In this document: in pieces, positions 33,964 to 42,664 of the stretch | How positions within the stretch are numbered: the stretch's first letter is position 1 | Layout of the letters: each line of letters opens with the position of its first letter | Source: Aromatoleum tolulyticum | GTDB lineage: Bacteria > Pseudomonadota > Gammaproteobacteria > Burkholderiales > Rhodocyclaceae | Assembly: GCF_900156155.1 (NCBI RefSeq) | Contig: NZ_FTMD01000005.1 | Span: forward strand, 62,001-126,000 | DNA: 64,000 nt | Direction: 5' to 3' | The notes under the pieces: model-generated | Seen by the model: the letters and a program-made list of their open reading frames with translations, nothing else | Database searches by the model: none | Told to the model about the DNA's origin: nothing | Made by a program: the position numbers and the translations under genes

Positions 33964-34853
33964 GGTACGCGCGGCGCGATGCCGTGCTGCGCGAAATGGG
34001 GCTTGCTCCCGTGTGGCGTTTGCGCGCGGGGGGCGAAGATGGCGCTGCGGAAGCGATCGACGTGATGCCGGAGTCGGCGCCGGTCGCGGCGGGACCGGAT
34101 CGGGGCAACGCTCAAGCGTCGCTGCCGGCGCCGCCCTTGCCGACGGAACCGGTGCCCGAAATGCGTTCCGCGCGTGCAGCGATTCCCGTCCGCGACCTGA
34201 TTCCGCGCCCCTCAGGGGCGGCCTCTCCGGCTGCGGCATCGGAGCGGCGCGACGATGGCGATCCTGCCCGGGCGGGCCGCATCGCACGGATGGATTGGGA
34301 CGAGCTGGAAAACGACATCCGCGCGTGCGGGGCGTGCCGTTTGTGCGAGAAGCGCAGGCAGGCCGTTCCGGGTGTCGGTGATCGGCGCGCGGAGTGGATG
34401 TTCGTCGGGGAGGGCCCGGGGTCCGAGGAGGACCAGCGCGGCGAGCCCTTCGTCGGTGCCGCGGGCAAGCTGCTCGATGCGATGCTCGCCGCGATCGGGC
34501 TGAAGCGGGGCGAAAACGTCTATATCGCGAATGCGGTGAAATGCCGGCCGCCGCACAATCGTACGCCGCAGGCCGACGAGATCGCGACCTGTCACCCTTA
34601 TCTCGCGCGTCAGATCGAGCTGGTGCGGCCGCGCGTGCTGATTGCGCTGGGCCGTCCCGCAGCCCTGGCGCTGCTGGATGCCGAGATCAGCATCGGCGCG
34701 TCGCGCGGCCGGGTGTTCCACCGCGGCGATACGCCCGTGGTCGTGACCTATCATCCCGCGTACCTGCTGCGGAATCAGGCCGACAAGGCCAAGGCGTGGG
34801 AGGATCTGTGCTTTGCGCGCCGCCTGATGCGGGAGTTCGCCGAACGAGCCTGA
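33960..34853 (+). CDS. uracil-DNA glycosylase, type 4 (Fe-S), with long N-terminal extension
   Basis: A 297-residue protein. The glycosylase core occupies residues about 112-295: C123 and C126 start the 4Fe-4S ligand set, GEGPGSEEDQRGEPFVGAAG is motif A, NAVKCRPPHNRTP and TCHPYLARQ give the other two cysteines, and VVTYHPAYLLR is the C-terminal motif. It removes uracil from DNA. Residues 1-110 are Pro/Ala-rich and low complexity, a linker to an unknown short N-terminal piece (MRYARRDAVLREMGLAPVWR), as seen in several betaproteobacterial homologues. GTG start overlaps rimI by four bases. Confidence 0.9.
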   Translation: MRYARRDAVLREMGLAPVWRLRAGGEDGAAEAIDVMPESAPVAAGPDRGNAQASLPAPPLPTEPVPEMRSARAAIPVRDLIPRPSGAASPAAASERRDDGDPARAGRIARMDWDELENDIRACGACRLCEKRRQAVPGVGDRRAEWMFVGEGPGSEEDQRGEPFVGAAGKLLDAMLAAIGLKRGENVYIANAVKCRPPHNRTPQADEIATCHPYLARQIELVRPRVLIALGRPAALALLDAEISIGASRGRVFHRGDTPVVVTYHPAYLLRNQADKAKAWEDLCFARRLMREFAERA

Positions 34854-34864
34854 CGGGCGCAGGG

Positions 34865-34884
34865 CGGGCCGCGTTGGCGGCCCG
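34865..34884. terminator. hairpin between convergent udg and lplT
   Basis: CGGGCCGC, loop GTTG, GCGGCCCG: a perfect 8-bp stem halfway between the two stop codons. No T run, so it is a weak or rho-assisted terminator. Confidence 0.5.
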
Positions 34885-34892
34885 TGTGCCGG

Positions 34893-36146
34893 TCAGTGCG
34901 TGTGGTCTTCGAGCAGCGCGACCGAATCGACTTCGCGCTGGTTGAGGTTGTGCCGGCGCAGCACGAGGTACATCGCGCCGGCGACGAACAGGCCGAACAT
35001 GACGATGACCGCGCCGATCGACAGGCCCGACATGATGAGCAGGGCGTACAGGCCCGTCATGATCAGGATCGACAGGTTCTCGTTGAAGTTCTGCACGGCG
35101 ATCGAATGGCCGGCGCCCATGAGGATGTGGCCGCGATGCTGGAGCAGGGCGTTCATCGGCACGACGAAGAAGCCGGCGAGACAGCCGACGACGACCATCA
35201 GGAACATCGCCAGCGTGGGCTGCGTGACGACGACCATGACCATCACGACGAGGCCCATGGCGATGCCCAGCGGGATGACCCGGACGGAGCGGCGCAGGCT
35301 GATCATGCGCGCGGCCAGCACGGCGCCGAGCGCGATTCCGACCGCCACGACGCCCTGCATCATCGATGCCTTGGAGAGATCGAAGCCGAGGTTGTGTTCC
35401 GCCCACTTGATCACGATGAACTGGAGCGTGGCACCGGCGCCCCAGAAGAGGGTCGTGACGGCGAGGGAGATCTGGCCGAGTTTGTCGCGCCACAGCAGCT
35501 TCATGCAGTGCACGAAGTCGTGGACGAGGTATACCGGGTTGTTCTTGAGCGGCTTGTGGTCGACGCCGGTGTCGGGGATGCGCAGGTTGAAGGCCGCTGC
35601 GGCAATGTAGAGCAGGCCGACGATGGCGATGGTCGCCTGCAGGGCATCGTCCGTCACGAAGGGCAGGCCCAGGCCGGCGATCCAGTTGCCGACGTCGGGA
35701 CGGATCAGCACGCCGCCGATGACGGTGCCGAGGATGATCGCGCCCACCGTGAGGCCTTCGATCCAGCCGTTGGCGACGACGAGCAGGCGGTGGGGCAGGT
35801 ATTCGGTGAGGATGCCGTACTTGGCCGGGGAGTAGGCGGCGGCGCCGAGTCCGATGACGGCATAGGCGAAAAGCGGGTGCGCGCCGAGGAGCAGCATGAG
35901 GCAGCCGCCGATCTTGATGGTGTTGCTGATGAACATCACGCGCCACTTGGGCATCGAGTCGGCAAAGGCACCGACGAAGGCGGCCAGCGCGACATAGGAA
36001 ACAGTGAAGAACAGCTTCAGCAGCGGTTCGTACGTTGCCGGGGCGGACATCTCGCGCAGCAGCGCGATGGCAATGATCAGCAGCGCATTGTCGGCCAGCG
36101 CAGAGAAGAACTGCGCCGCCATGATGATGTAGAAGCCGAGCGGCAT
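34893..36146 (-). CDS. lplT: lysophospholipid transporter LplT (MFS)
   Basis: A 417-residue 12-helix major facilitator. It opens MPLGFYIIMAAQFFSALADNALLIIAIALL (split by family memory at ADNALL), and AAYSPAKYGILTEYLPHRLLVVANGWIEG is the diagnostic LplT block; FFVVPMNALLQHRGH and AGHSIAVQNFNEN are further markers. It flips lysophosphatidylethanolamine inward for reacylation. In many bacteria the gene sits beside or is fused with acyltransferase Aas; no aas is visible here. 178 bases separate its start from the divergent LysR gene. Confidence 0.9.
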   Translation of the reverse strand: MPLGFYIIMAAQFFSALADNALLIIAIALLREMSAPATYEPLLKLFFTVSYVALAAFVGAFADSMPKWRVMFISNTIKIGGCLMLLLGAHPLFAYAVIGLGAAAYSPAKYGILTEYLPHRLLVVANGWIEGLTVGAIILGTVIGGVLIRPDVGNWIAGLGLPFVTDDALQATIAIVGLLYIAAAAFNLRIPDTGVDHKPLKNNPVYLVHDFVHCMKLLWRDKLGQISLAVTTLFWGAGATLQFIVIKWAEHNLGFDLSKASMMQGVVAVGIALGAVLAARMISLRRSVRVIPLGIAMGLVVMVMVVVTQPTLAMFLMVVVGCLAGFFVVPMNALLQHRGHILMGAGHSIAVQNFNENLSILIMTGLYALLIMSGLSIGAVIVMFGLFVAGAMYLVLRRHNLNQREVDSVALLEDHTH

Positions 36147-36324
36147 CGGGTGGGAGACGGCCGTCTGAAGGTGAAGCGCGGTTTATATCACGACATGTGT
36201 CTGTTTGTTGTGATTTGGCTCATTGCCCGTGCGGGGGCCTTGCCGTCAGCGGGTTGTCAGACATTTCGCGTAATGCATGAGCTGTGCTTTAATTGTGGGT
36301 ATAAACGAGACTTATGGGGTAGTC

Positions 36325-37242
36325 GTGGCTGATCGCAGACTTCAGGTATTCAGCGCCGTGGCCAAGTACGGTTCGTTCACGCGGGCCGCGGAACATCTTT
36401 TCATGACGCAGCCGGCCGTGACCTTCCAGATCAAGCAGCTGGAGGAGCACTTCAACACGCGTCTGCTCGAGCGCGGGCACGGGCGCGTGAGCCTGACCCC
36501 GGCCGGGGAGGTGGTGCTGGCCTACGCGGACCGGATTCTCGATCTGTCCGACGAGCTGGAGTCGCGGGTGTCGGAGCTGACCGACGAGCTCGGCGGCACG
36601 CTCAACATCGGCACCAGCACGACGATCGCGGCTTACTGGCTGCCGCAGCTGCTGGAAGGATTCAAGCGCAAGTATCCGCGCGTGGTGCCGCGCGTGGTGG
36701 TGGGCAACTCGCAGCTGACCGAGGACCGCGTCGCGTCGCGCGAGCTCGACCTCGGGCTGATCGAGATCGTGTCGGAGCAGCCGGCGATCGAGCGCATGAC
36801 CGCAACGCGCGACGAGCTGTTCGTGATCTGCTCCCCGAAGGATGCGCTGGCGAAGCACAAGAGCCTCAGTGCCAGGGTGCTGAAGGATCATCCGCTGATC
36901 ACGCGCGATCCGGGCAACGCGATCCGCGTGCTGGCCGAGGACTTCTTCGCCGCGGCGGGCATCGGTATCGACGAGCTGACGATCTGCGCGGAACTGGGCA
37001 GCCTCGCAACGGTGAAGTACCTGGCGGCCGAGGGGATGGGGTTCGCGATCGCGTCGCGCGCCGCGATCCAGCGCGACATCCGCGACGGGCGCCTGGTCGG
37101 GATTCCGCTGGAGCCGCGCCAGTACACGCCGCTCGAGGTGATCGTGCCGCGCGACAAGTTCCGCTCGCGTCTGATCACGACCTTTGCGGAGTATGCGGTG
37201 GCCGAGTTCAAGCGCATGGCGGTCGATGACGTGAGCGCGTGA
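36325..37242 (+). CDS. LysR family transcriptional regulator
   Basis: A 305-residue LysR protein. HTH: VFSAVAKYGSFTRAAEHLFMTQPAVTFQIK near residues 8-37, followed by the LysR linker helix and a periplasmic-binding-like effector domain starting LNIGTSTTIAAYWLPQLL. The frame begins 48 bases earlier, but a GTG at 36325 gives VADRRLQVFSAV, the common start in related proteins. ATAA-N7-TTAT at 36301-36315 could be part of its operator. It overlaps radA by one base (TGATG). The target metabolite is unknown; the effector domain resembles CbbR/YeiE-type members more than CysB. Confidence 0.9.
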   Translation: MADRRLQVFSAVAKYGSFTRAAEHLFMTQPAVTFQIKQLEEHFNTRLLERGHGRVSLTPAGEVVLAYADRILDLSDELESRVSELTDELGGTLNIGTSTTIAAYWLPQLLEGFKRKYPRVVPRVVVGNSQLTEDRVASRELDLGLIEIVSEQPAIERMTATRDELFVICSPKDALAKHKSLSARVLKDHPLITRDPGNAIRVLAEDFFAAAGIGIDELTICAELGSLATVKYLAAEGMGFAIASRAAIQRDIRDGRLVGIPLEPRQYTPLEVIVPRDKFRSRLITTFAEYAVAEFKRMAVDDVSA

Positions 37243-38615
37243 TGGCGAAGGCGAAGACGAGCTTCGTCTGCAGCGAGTGCGGCGGACAGGCGCCGCGCTG
37301 GCAGGGCCAGTGTCCGCAATGCAAGGGCTGGAACACGCTGGTCGAGACGGTGATCGAGGCTACGACGCCGGGCAGCAGCAGGTTCGCGGCGCTGGCCGGT
37401 ACGACCGGCAGGCTGCAGTCGCTCGCCGAGCTCGAGCCGCGCGAAGAGCCGCGCACGCCGACGGGGATCGAGGAGTTCGACCGCGTGCTCGGCGGCGGAC
37501 TGGTCGCCGGTGGCGTGGTGCTGATCGGCGGCGATCCGGGCATCGGCAAGTCGACGCTGCTGCTGCAGGCGCTGTCGGCGCTCGCAGCGCGGCAGGCGGC
37601 GATCTACGTGAGCGGCGAGGAGTCGGGCGAGCAGGTGGCGCTGCGCGCGCAGCGCCTGCAGCTCGATCCGGCGGGGCTGAAGCTGCTGCCCGAGATCAAC
37701 CTCGAACGCATCCTCGCGACGCTGAAGGAGGCGAAGCCGCGCATCGCGGTGATCGACTCGATCCAGACGGTGTATTCGGAGGCGCTGCAGTCGGCGCCCG
37801 GTTCGGTGGCGCAGGTGCGCGAATGTGCGGCGCAGCTCACGCGCTTCGCGAAACAGAGCGGCACGTGCCTGATCATAGTCGGCCACGTGACCAAGGACGG
37901 CACGCTGGCGGGGCCGCGCGTGCTGGAGCACATCGTCGACACGGTGCTGTATTTCGAGGGCGACACGCATTCGAGCTTCCGCCTCGTGCGGGCGTTCAAG
38001 AACCGCTTCGGCGCGGTGAACGAGCTGGGCGTATTCGCGATGACGGAGCGCGGTCTGCGCGGCGTGAGCAATCCGTCGGCGATCTTCCTGTCGCAGCACA
38101 GCCAGCAGGTGGCGGGCAGCTGCGTGCTGGTGACGCAGGAGGGCACGCGGCCGCTGCTGGTGGAGATCCAGGCGCTGGTCGACGGCGCGCACAGCCCGAA
38201 TCCGCGCCGTCTGTCGGTGGGGCTGGAGCAGAACCGGCTGGCGATGCTGCTCGCGGTGCTGCATCGCCATGCGGGCGTGGTGTGCTTCGACCAGGACGTG
38301 TTCGTGAATGCGGTGGGTGGAGTGAAGATCGCCGAGCCGGCGGCGGACCTCGCGGTGCTGCTGGCGATCGTGTCCTCGCTGCGCAGCCGGGCACTGCCGC
38401 GCGAGCTGGTGGTGTTCGGCGAGGTGGGCCTCGCGGGCGAGATCCGTCCCGCTCCGCGCGGCCAGGAGCGCCTGAAGGAAGCGGCCAAGCTCGGCTTCAC
38501 GGCCGCAATTATTCCGAAGGCCAATGCGCCGAAGCAGGCGATCGCCGGCATGCGGGTGATCGCGGTGGACCGGATCGAGGAAGCGATCGAGCAGGCGCGC
38601 GAGATCGAAGCCTGA
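37242..38615 (+). CDS. radA: DNA repair protein RadA
   Basis: A 457-residue RadA (Sms). The N-terminal zinc finger is CSECGG...CPQC (about 9-30); the ATPase has Walker A GGDPGIGKST (about 90-99), the RadA-specific KNRFGAVNELGVF, and a C-terminal Lon-protease-like domain with FVNAVGGVKIAEPAADLA and FGEVGLAGEIRP. RadA is a branch-migration helicase in homologous recombination. The ATG at 37242 shares one base with the LysR stop; a GTG just before it is also in frame. Confidence 0.97.
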   Translation: MAKAKTSFVCSECGGQAPRWQGQCPQCKGWNTLVETVIEATTPGSSRFAALAGTTGRLQSLAELEPREEPRTPTGIEEFDRVLGGGLVAGGVVLIGGDPGIGKSTLLLQALSALAARQAAIYVSGEESGEQVALRAQRLQLDPAGLKLLPEINLERILATLKEAKPRIAVIDSIQTVYSEALQSAPGSVAQVRECAAQLTRFAKQSGTCLIIVGHVTKDGTLAGPRVLEHIVDTVLYFEGDTHSSFRLVRAFKNRFGAVNELGVFAMTERGLRGVSNPSAIFLSQHSQQVAGSCVLVTQEGTRPLLVEIQALVDGAHSPNPRRLSVGLEQNRLAMLLAVLHRHAGVVCFDQDVFVNAVGGVKIAEPAADLAVLLAIVSSLRSRALPRELVVFGEVGLAGEIRPAPRGQERLKEAAKLGFTAAIIPKANAPKQAIAGMRVIAVDRIEEAIEQAREIEA

Positions 38616-38708
38616 GGTTTGCCGTCGGGCGCGGGATTGGTTTCTACTGAGTGGGTTTAACCGATCTCCACCTCAATCCTTCCTTGAAGGGAGTGGCGCA
38701 GGGGTTTC

Positions 38709-38744
38709 GCGGAGCAGCGCTCCGCGCCTGCGGACCGGCGGAGC
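38709..38744. repeat. alternating inverted repeats GCGGAGC / GCTCCGC
   Basis: GCGGAGC (38709-38715), loop AGC, GCTCCGC (38719-38725), 12 bases, then GCGGAGC again (38738-38744). The central arm can pair with either outer arm, so two mutually exclusive hairpins are possible. It lies in the 277-base gap between radA and the TetR gene; the rest of that gap shows nothing coding. Could be a REP-type element or the radA 3' structure. Confidence 0.55.
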
Positions 38745-38860
38745 GAAGCGGAGACTCCCGGGTGCGACGGTACAGCACTTGACCTGACATCACGCAATCA
38801 CTTGCCCGGCACGTAAGACGGATCTGACGGGTATACATCGTGATTTGCTTATACTAAGCT

Positions 38861-38874
38861 AGTAATTAATTACT
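38861..38874. promoter_or_regulatory. 14-bp palindrome before TetR gene, putative operator
   Basis: AGTAATTAATTACT is a perfect inverted repeat in an AT-rich island, 19 bases upstream of the TetR start and six bases after a TATACT (38850-38855) that could be a -10 box. Its position over the likely transcription start suits autorepression by the following TetR protein. Confidence 0.65.
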
Positions 38875-38892
38875 TACTATCGGGTCGTCACG

Positions 38893-39504
38893 ATGGAATC
38901 TCCGCGCATCCGGCGTTCATCGGAGTTCAGGCAGGCCGAGATCGTTCAGGCCGTGCTCGCCCTGGCGGCCGAAAGCAGCCCCGCGGACATCACGACCGCG
39001 CGCATCGCGGCGGCCATGAATCTCACGCAGGGGGCGGTATTCCGCCACTTCCCGACCAAGGAGGCGATCTGGCTGGCAGTCGCCGAATGGATCGAGGAGA
39101 ACCTGCTCGGTGCGATCGAGGAGGCGTCGCTTTCGAGCAGCGAGCCGCTCGCGCAGCTTCGTGCGATGTTCTGCGCGCACATCGGGTTCGCCGCGGCCTA
39201 CCCGGGCGCGCCGCGCCTGATCTTCCACGAGCTGCAGCAGCCGGGCGACAGTGCGGTGAAGCGCCGCATCCGCGCCCTGCTCGCCAGTTACCGGGGAACC
39301 TTGCTGCAGGTCCTGAAGTGCGCGAAGGACGGCCGCGCAGCGGGGCGCGAGCTGGATGTCGAGCCCGCGGCGACGCTATTCATCGGTGCGATCCAGGGAC
39401 TGGTGATGCAGTCGATGCTCGCCGGAGGGATGCGTGGCGTGGAGGAAGCGGCCGAAGGGGTGTTCGGGGTCTATCTGTCGGGCATCGTGGGGAGGCGGAC
39501 ATGA
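38893..39504 (+). CDS. TetR family regulator of an efflux-type operon
   Basis: A 203-residue TetR protein. HTH in residues about 14-60: QAEIVQAVLALAAESSPADITTARIAAAMNLTQGAVFRHFPTKEAIW in family order. The C-terminal half (PGAPRLIFHELQQPGDSAVKRRI) resembles TetR proteins that control RND or ABC efflux adaptors. The stop overlaps the ATG of the HlyD-like adaptor gene, so it heads a four-gene operon and likely represses it from the palindrome at 38861. Confidence 0.9.
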   Translation: MESPRIRRSSEFRQAEIVQAVLALAAESSPADITTARIAAAMNLTQGAVFRHFPTKEAIWLAVAEWIEENLLGAIEEASLSSSEPLAQLRAMFCAHIGFAAAYPGAPRLIFHELQQPGDSAVKRRIRALLASYRGTLLQVLKCAKDGRAAGRELDVEPAATLFIGAIQGLVMQSMLAGGMRGVEEAAEGVFGVYLSGIVGRRT

Positions 39505-40685
39505 AGCGGCCAATCCTGCGTGTGGTCGGTTTGTCCGTCCTCGGGCTGGTCCTGCTGGCCGGATTCGTCCTGCTGATGGTGAGGAGCGGACCCTTGGCTC
39601 CGGTGCGGGTGACGACGGCGGTGGTCGAGCGCGGGGCGTTCGAGAACGCCGTGTTCGGGGTCGGCACGGTGGAGGCGGAGAGGAGTTACGCGATCGGGCC
39701 GACGGTTCCGGGCCGCGTTCTCGCGGTGCACGTGGATGTCGGCGGCGAGGTGCGCGCGGGGCAGTTGCTCGCGGAGATGGATCCGGTGGAACTGGACGCG
39801 CGCCTGTCGGCGTCGCGGGCGGCTGCGGCTCGCGCCGTCCATGCGTTGGAGGCGGCGCGTGCGCAGGTGCGCGATGCGGAGGTGCGTCAGGAGCTCGCGG
39901 GGCGCAACGCGCGGCGCTATGCGTCGCTCGGCGAGCAGGCCTTCTTCAGCGATGCGGCGGTCGAGGCGAAGCGGCAGGAGGCGGGTTCCGCCGGCGCACA
40001 GTTGCAGGCCGCGCGGGCGCAGCTCGATGCGGCGCGAATGGATCTGGAGCGGCTGGAGGCGGAACGCTCGGCGGCGGAACGGCAGCGGGCGAATGTGCGC
40101 CTTGTCGCGCCGGTGGCGGGGGTGGTGACGGCACGCGACGCGGAGCCGGGAACGACGCTGGTGGCCGGGCAGACCGTGCTGCGCATGGTCGATCCGGCGA
40201 GCGTGCGTGTGCGGACGCGGATCGACCAGGGGCGCGCCGGCGGCGTGCATGCCGGGCAGAAGGCCTCCATCGTGCTGCGTTCGCGGCCGGGGCTCGTCTT
40301 GGCGGGGCGGGTTGCGCGCGTCGAGCTCAACGGCGACGCGGTGACCGAGGAGCGCATCGTGCAGGTGGTGTTCGACGAAGTGCCGACGGATTTCGCATTC
40401 GGCGAACTGGCCGAAGTGACGATCGCGACGACCCGCGGCGGGGACGTGCTGGCCGTACCCGGCGCGGCGGTGCATGAGTACGGCGGCCGGCGCGGCGTAT
40501 GGACCGTTGCGGACGGGGCGGCGGGCTTCGTGCCGGTGCGCACGGGGGATACTTCGCTCGACGGGCGGGTCGTGGTGCTGGAGGGACTGCAGGCGGGCGA
40601 TCGCATCGTCGTCCATAGCGAACGCGAGCTCGGCGCGGGGGACCGGGTGAGTCCGGCCGAGTCGCTCGCCGGGGTGCGTCGATGA
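39501..40685 (+). CDS. HlyD/MFP-family periplasmic adaptor
   Basis: A 394-residue membrane-fusion protein. N-terminal anchor helix: VVGLSVLGLVLLAGFVLLMV (about 8-27). Lipoyl half-motifs: GPTVPGRVLAVHVDVGGEVRAGQ and VRLVAPVAGVVTARDAEPG; between them a long coiled coil of Ala/Arg/Glu heptads (about 95-190). Beta-barrel part ends VLEGLQAGDRIV. It should link the FtsX-like permease to the outer membrane or act alone as adaptor. GGAGG lies six bases before the ATG, which overlaps the tetR stop (ATGA). Confidence 0.92.
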   Translation: MKRPILRVVGLSVLGLVLLAGFVLLMVRSGPLAPVRVTTAVVERGAFENAVFGVGTVEAERSYAIGPTVPGRVLAVHVDVGGEVRAGQLLAEMDPVELDARLSASRAAAARAVHALEAARAQVRDAEVRQELAGRNARRYASLGEQAFFSDAAVEAKRQEAGSAGAQLQAARAQLDAARMDLERLEAERSAAERQRANVRLVAPVAGVVTARDAEPGTTLVAGQTVLRMVDPASVRVRTRIDQGRAGGVHAGQKASIVLRSRPGLVLAGRVARVELNGDAVTEERIVQVVFDEVPTDFAFGELAEVTIATTRGGDVLAVPGAAVHEYGGRRGVWTVADGAAGFVPVRTGDTSLDGRVVVLEGLQAGDRIVVHSERELGAGDRVSPAESLAGVRR

Positions 40686-41875
40686 TCAGCCTTGCCGGGC
40701 GCGACATCCTTCACCACTGGGCGAAGTACGTCTTCACCGGCGTCGGGCTGGGCCTGCTGATCGGCGTGACGCTGTCGATGGCGGGAATCTACCGCGGCAT
40801 GGTGGATGACGCGCAGGTGCTCCTGCGCAGCAGCGGCGCGGATATCTGGGCCGTGCAGCAGGAGACGCTGGGACCGTACGCGGAGCCATCTAACCTGCGC
40901 GACGATGCGTACCGCGCGATCCTCGGGATGCCGGGCGTCGCGGAGGCGTCGAACGTGACGTACCTGACGATGCAGATCGGTCAGGGCGAGCGCGATGTGC
41001 GCGTGATGGCGGTGGGGTTCGAGCCGGGGCGTCCGGGCGAGCCGCCCTTCCTCGTGGCCGGCCGGCGCATCGCGCGCAGCCATTACGAGGTGGTGGCGGA
41101 CGTGCGCACGGGTTTCCGGCTCGGTGAGCGGGTGCGCATCCGCCGGCACGAGTACGAGGTGGTGGGGCTCACGCGGCGCATGGTGTCGTCGAGCGGCGAT
41201 CCGATGGTGTTCCTGCCGTTGAAGGATGCGCAGGAGGCGCAGTTCCTCAAGGACAACGACGCGATCGTCAACGAGCGTGCGCGCACGGCGGCGAACCCGG
41301 CGCTGAACCGTCCGGGTGTGCCGGGGCTGCTTGATGCGATCCTGACGTCGCAGACGGCCAGCCGCAACGTGAATGCGGTGCTGGTCCGGGTCGCGAGCGG
41401 CCACGAAGCGGAGCAGGTGGCCGAGAACATCCGTCGCTGGAAGCACCTCGAGGCGTACACGCGGGCGCAGATGGAGGAGATCCTCGTGTCGAAGCTGATC
41501 GAGACCTCGGCGCGGCAGATCGCGACTTTCCTGGTGATTCTGGCGATCGTGAGCGCCGCGATCGTGTCCTTCATCATCTACACCATGACGCTGGGCAAGA
41601 TCCGCGAGCTCGCGGTGCTGAAGCTGATCGGGACGCCCAATCGCACGATCGCGGCGATGATCCTGCAGCAGTCGCTGGGGCTCGGGCTGATCGGTTTCGT
41701 GATCGGCAAGACGGTCGCGACGCTGTGGGCGCCGTATTTCCCGAAGTACGTGCTGTTGTTGCCGGGAGATGCGGTGCGCGGACTGGTCGCAACGATGGTC
41801 GTGTGTGCGATCGCGAGCCTGCTGGCGATCCGGGTCGCGCTGAAGGTCGACCCGGCGACGGCGATCGGGGGCTGA
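40682..41875 (+). CDS. FtsX/MacB-type ABC transporter permease
   Basis: A 397-residue permease. One helix near residues 17-38 (YVFTGVGLGLLIGVTLSM), a periplasmic MacB-core-like domain (about 40-270) and three C-terminal helices (ATFLVILAIVSAAIVSFIIYTM, LGLGLIGFVIGKTVATLW, GLVATMVVCAIASLLAIRVAL). Related to DevC/LolE-type permeases. ELAVLKLIGTPNRTI is the coupling helix region of FtsX-like proteins. It probably exports a lipid, lipoprotein or small compound; substrate unknown. ATGA overlap with the adaptor gene. Confidence 0.9.
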   Translation: MISLAGRDILHHWAKYVFTGVGLGLLIGVTLSMAGIYRGMVDDAQVLLRSSGADIWAVQQETLGPYAEPSNLRDDAYRAILGMPGVAEASNVTYLTMQIGQGERDVRVMAVGFEPGRPGEPPFLVAGRRIARSHYEVVADVRTGFRLGERVRIRRHEYEVVGLTRRMVSSSGDPMVFLPLKDAQEAQFLKDNDAIVNERARTAANPALNRPGVPGLLDAILTSQTASRNVNAVLVRVASGHEAEQVAENIRRWKHLEAYTRAQMEEILVSKLIETSARQIATFLVILAIVSAAIVSFIIYTMTLGKIRELAVLKLIGTPNRTIAAMILQQSLGLGLIGFVIGKTVATLWAPYFPKYVLLLPGDAVRGLVATMVVCAIASLLAIRVALKVDPATAIGG

Positions 41876-41877
41876 AT

Positions 41878-41955
41878 GGAACGGCCCCCACGCTCACTTC
41901 GTTCGCTGCCCCCCGAGGGGGTGCTCAGTGGCTTCGGGCGGCCGGGCGCCACTGA
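41878..41955. repeat. REP-like element between permease and ATPase genes
   Basis: This stretch includes CCCCCACGCTCACTTCGTTC and CCCCCCGAGGGGG, then GCTCAGTG ... GCCACTGAGC as inverted arms. I recall closely similar GC-rich elements scattered between genes in betaproteobacterial genomes. It separates two genes of one operon that otherwise overlap, and by staying open in frame it falsely extends the ATPase gene 29 codons upstream to 41876. Confidence 0.6.
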
Positions 41956-41962
41956 GCTGGAC

Positions 41963-42664
41963 ATGCCGGCAATCGAGGTCAGGGGCTTGAGCAAGCGTTA
42001 TGGCGAGGGGGATGCCGCGGTCGATGCGCTCAAGGGCGTGGACATGAGGATCGCCCCCGGCGAGGTGGTCGGCCTGATCGGGCCGAGCGGTTCGGGCAAG
42101 AGCACGCTGTTGAAGTGCCTCGGCGCGGTGATCGAACCGACCGGCGGATACATGGCGCTGGGCGGGCGGACCGCCTTCGATGGCGGCTGGAAGATCCGCG
42201 ACCTGCGCAGCCTGCGGCGCGACAACATCGGCTTCGTGTTCCAGGCGCCGTATCTGATCCCGTTCCTCGACGTGACCGATAACGTTGCGCTGCTGCCGAT
42301 GCTGGCGGGGAAGTCGAACCGCGAAGCGCGTCGGCAGGCCGTCGAACTGCTCGAGGCGCTCGACGTCGGCCACCGTGCCAAGGCTGCGCCGTCGGAGCTT
42401 TCCGGCGGCGAGCAGCAGCGCGTGGCGATCGCGCGGGCGCTGGTGAACCGGCCGCCCGTGGTGCTCGCCGACGAGCCGACCGCGCCGCTCGACAGCGAAC
42501 GCGCGCTGAACGTGGTGCGCATCCTGAACCGGATGGCGGAGCAGTACCGCACGGCGATCATCGTCGTGACGCACGACGAGAAAATCATCCCGACATTCCG
42601 GCGTCTGTATCGCATCCGCGACGGGCGAACCTTCGAAGAGGCTGGGGAGGGGCGCGGGCCGTAG
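41963..42664 (+). CDS. ABC transporter ATP-binding protein (MacB/LolD type)
   Basis: A 233-residue ATPase. Walker A: GPSGSGKST (about 42-50); Q-loop FVFQAPYLIPFLDV; signature LSGGEQQRVAIARAL; Walker B VVLADEPTAPLD, where the usual GALD/AALD is APLD. It partners with the FtsX-like permease encoded before it. The frame opens at 41876, but those 29 codons are a REP-like element; the ATG at 41963 gives MPAIEVRGLSKRYG, the standard start. Confidence 0.92.
   Translation: MPAIEVRGLSKRYGEGDAAVDALKGVDMRIAPGEVVGLIGPSGSGKSTLLKCLGAVIEPTGGYMALGGRTAFDGGWKIRDLRSLRRDNIGFVFQAPYLIPFLDVTDNVALLPMLAGKSNREARRQAVELLEALDVGHRAKAAPSELSGGEQQRVAIARALVNRPPVVLADEPTAPLDSERALNVVRILNRMAEQYRTAIIVVTHDEKIIPTFRRLYRIRDGRTFEEAGEGRGP

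Noticed and set aside
41876-41962. N-terminal extension of the ATPase gene
   Set aside because: The 29 codons translate a REP-like DNA element; the conserved ATPase begins at 41963.
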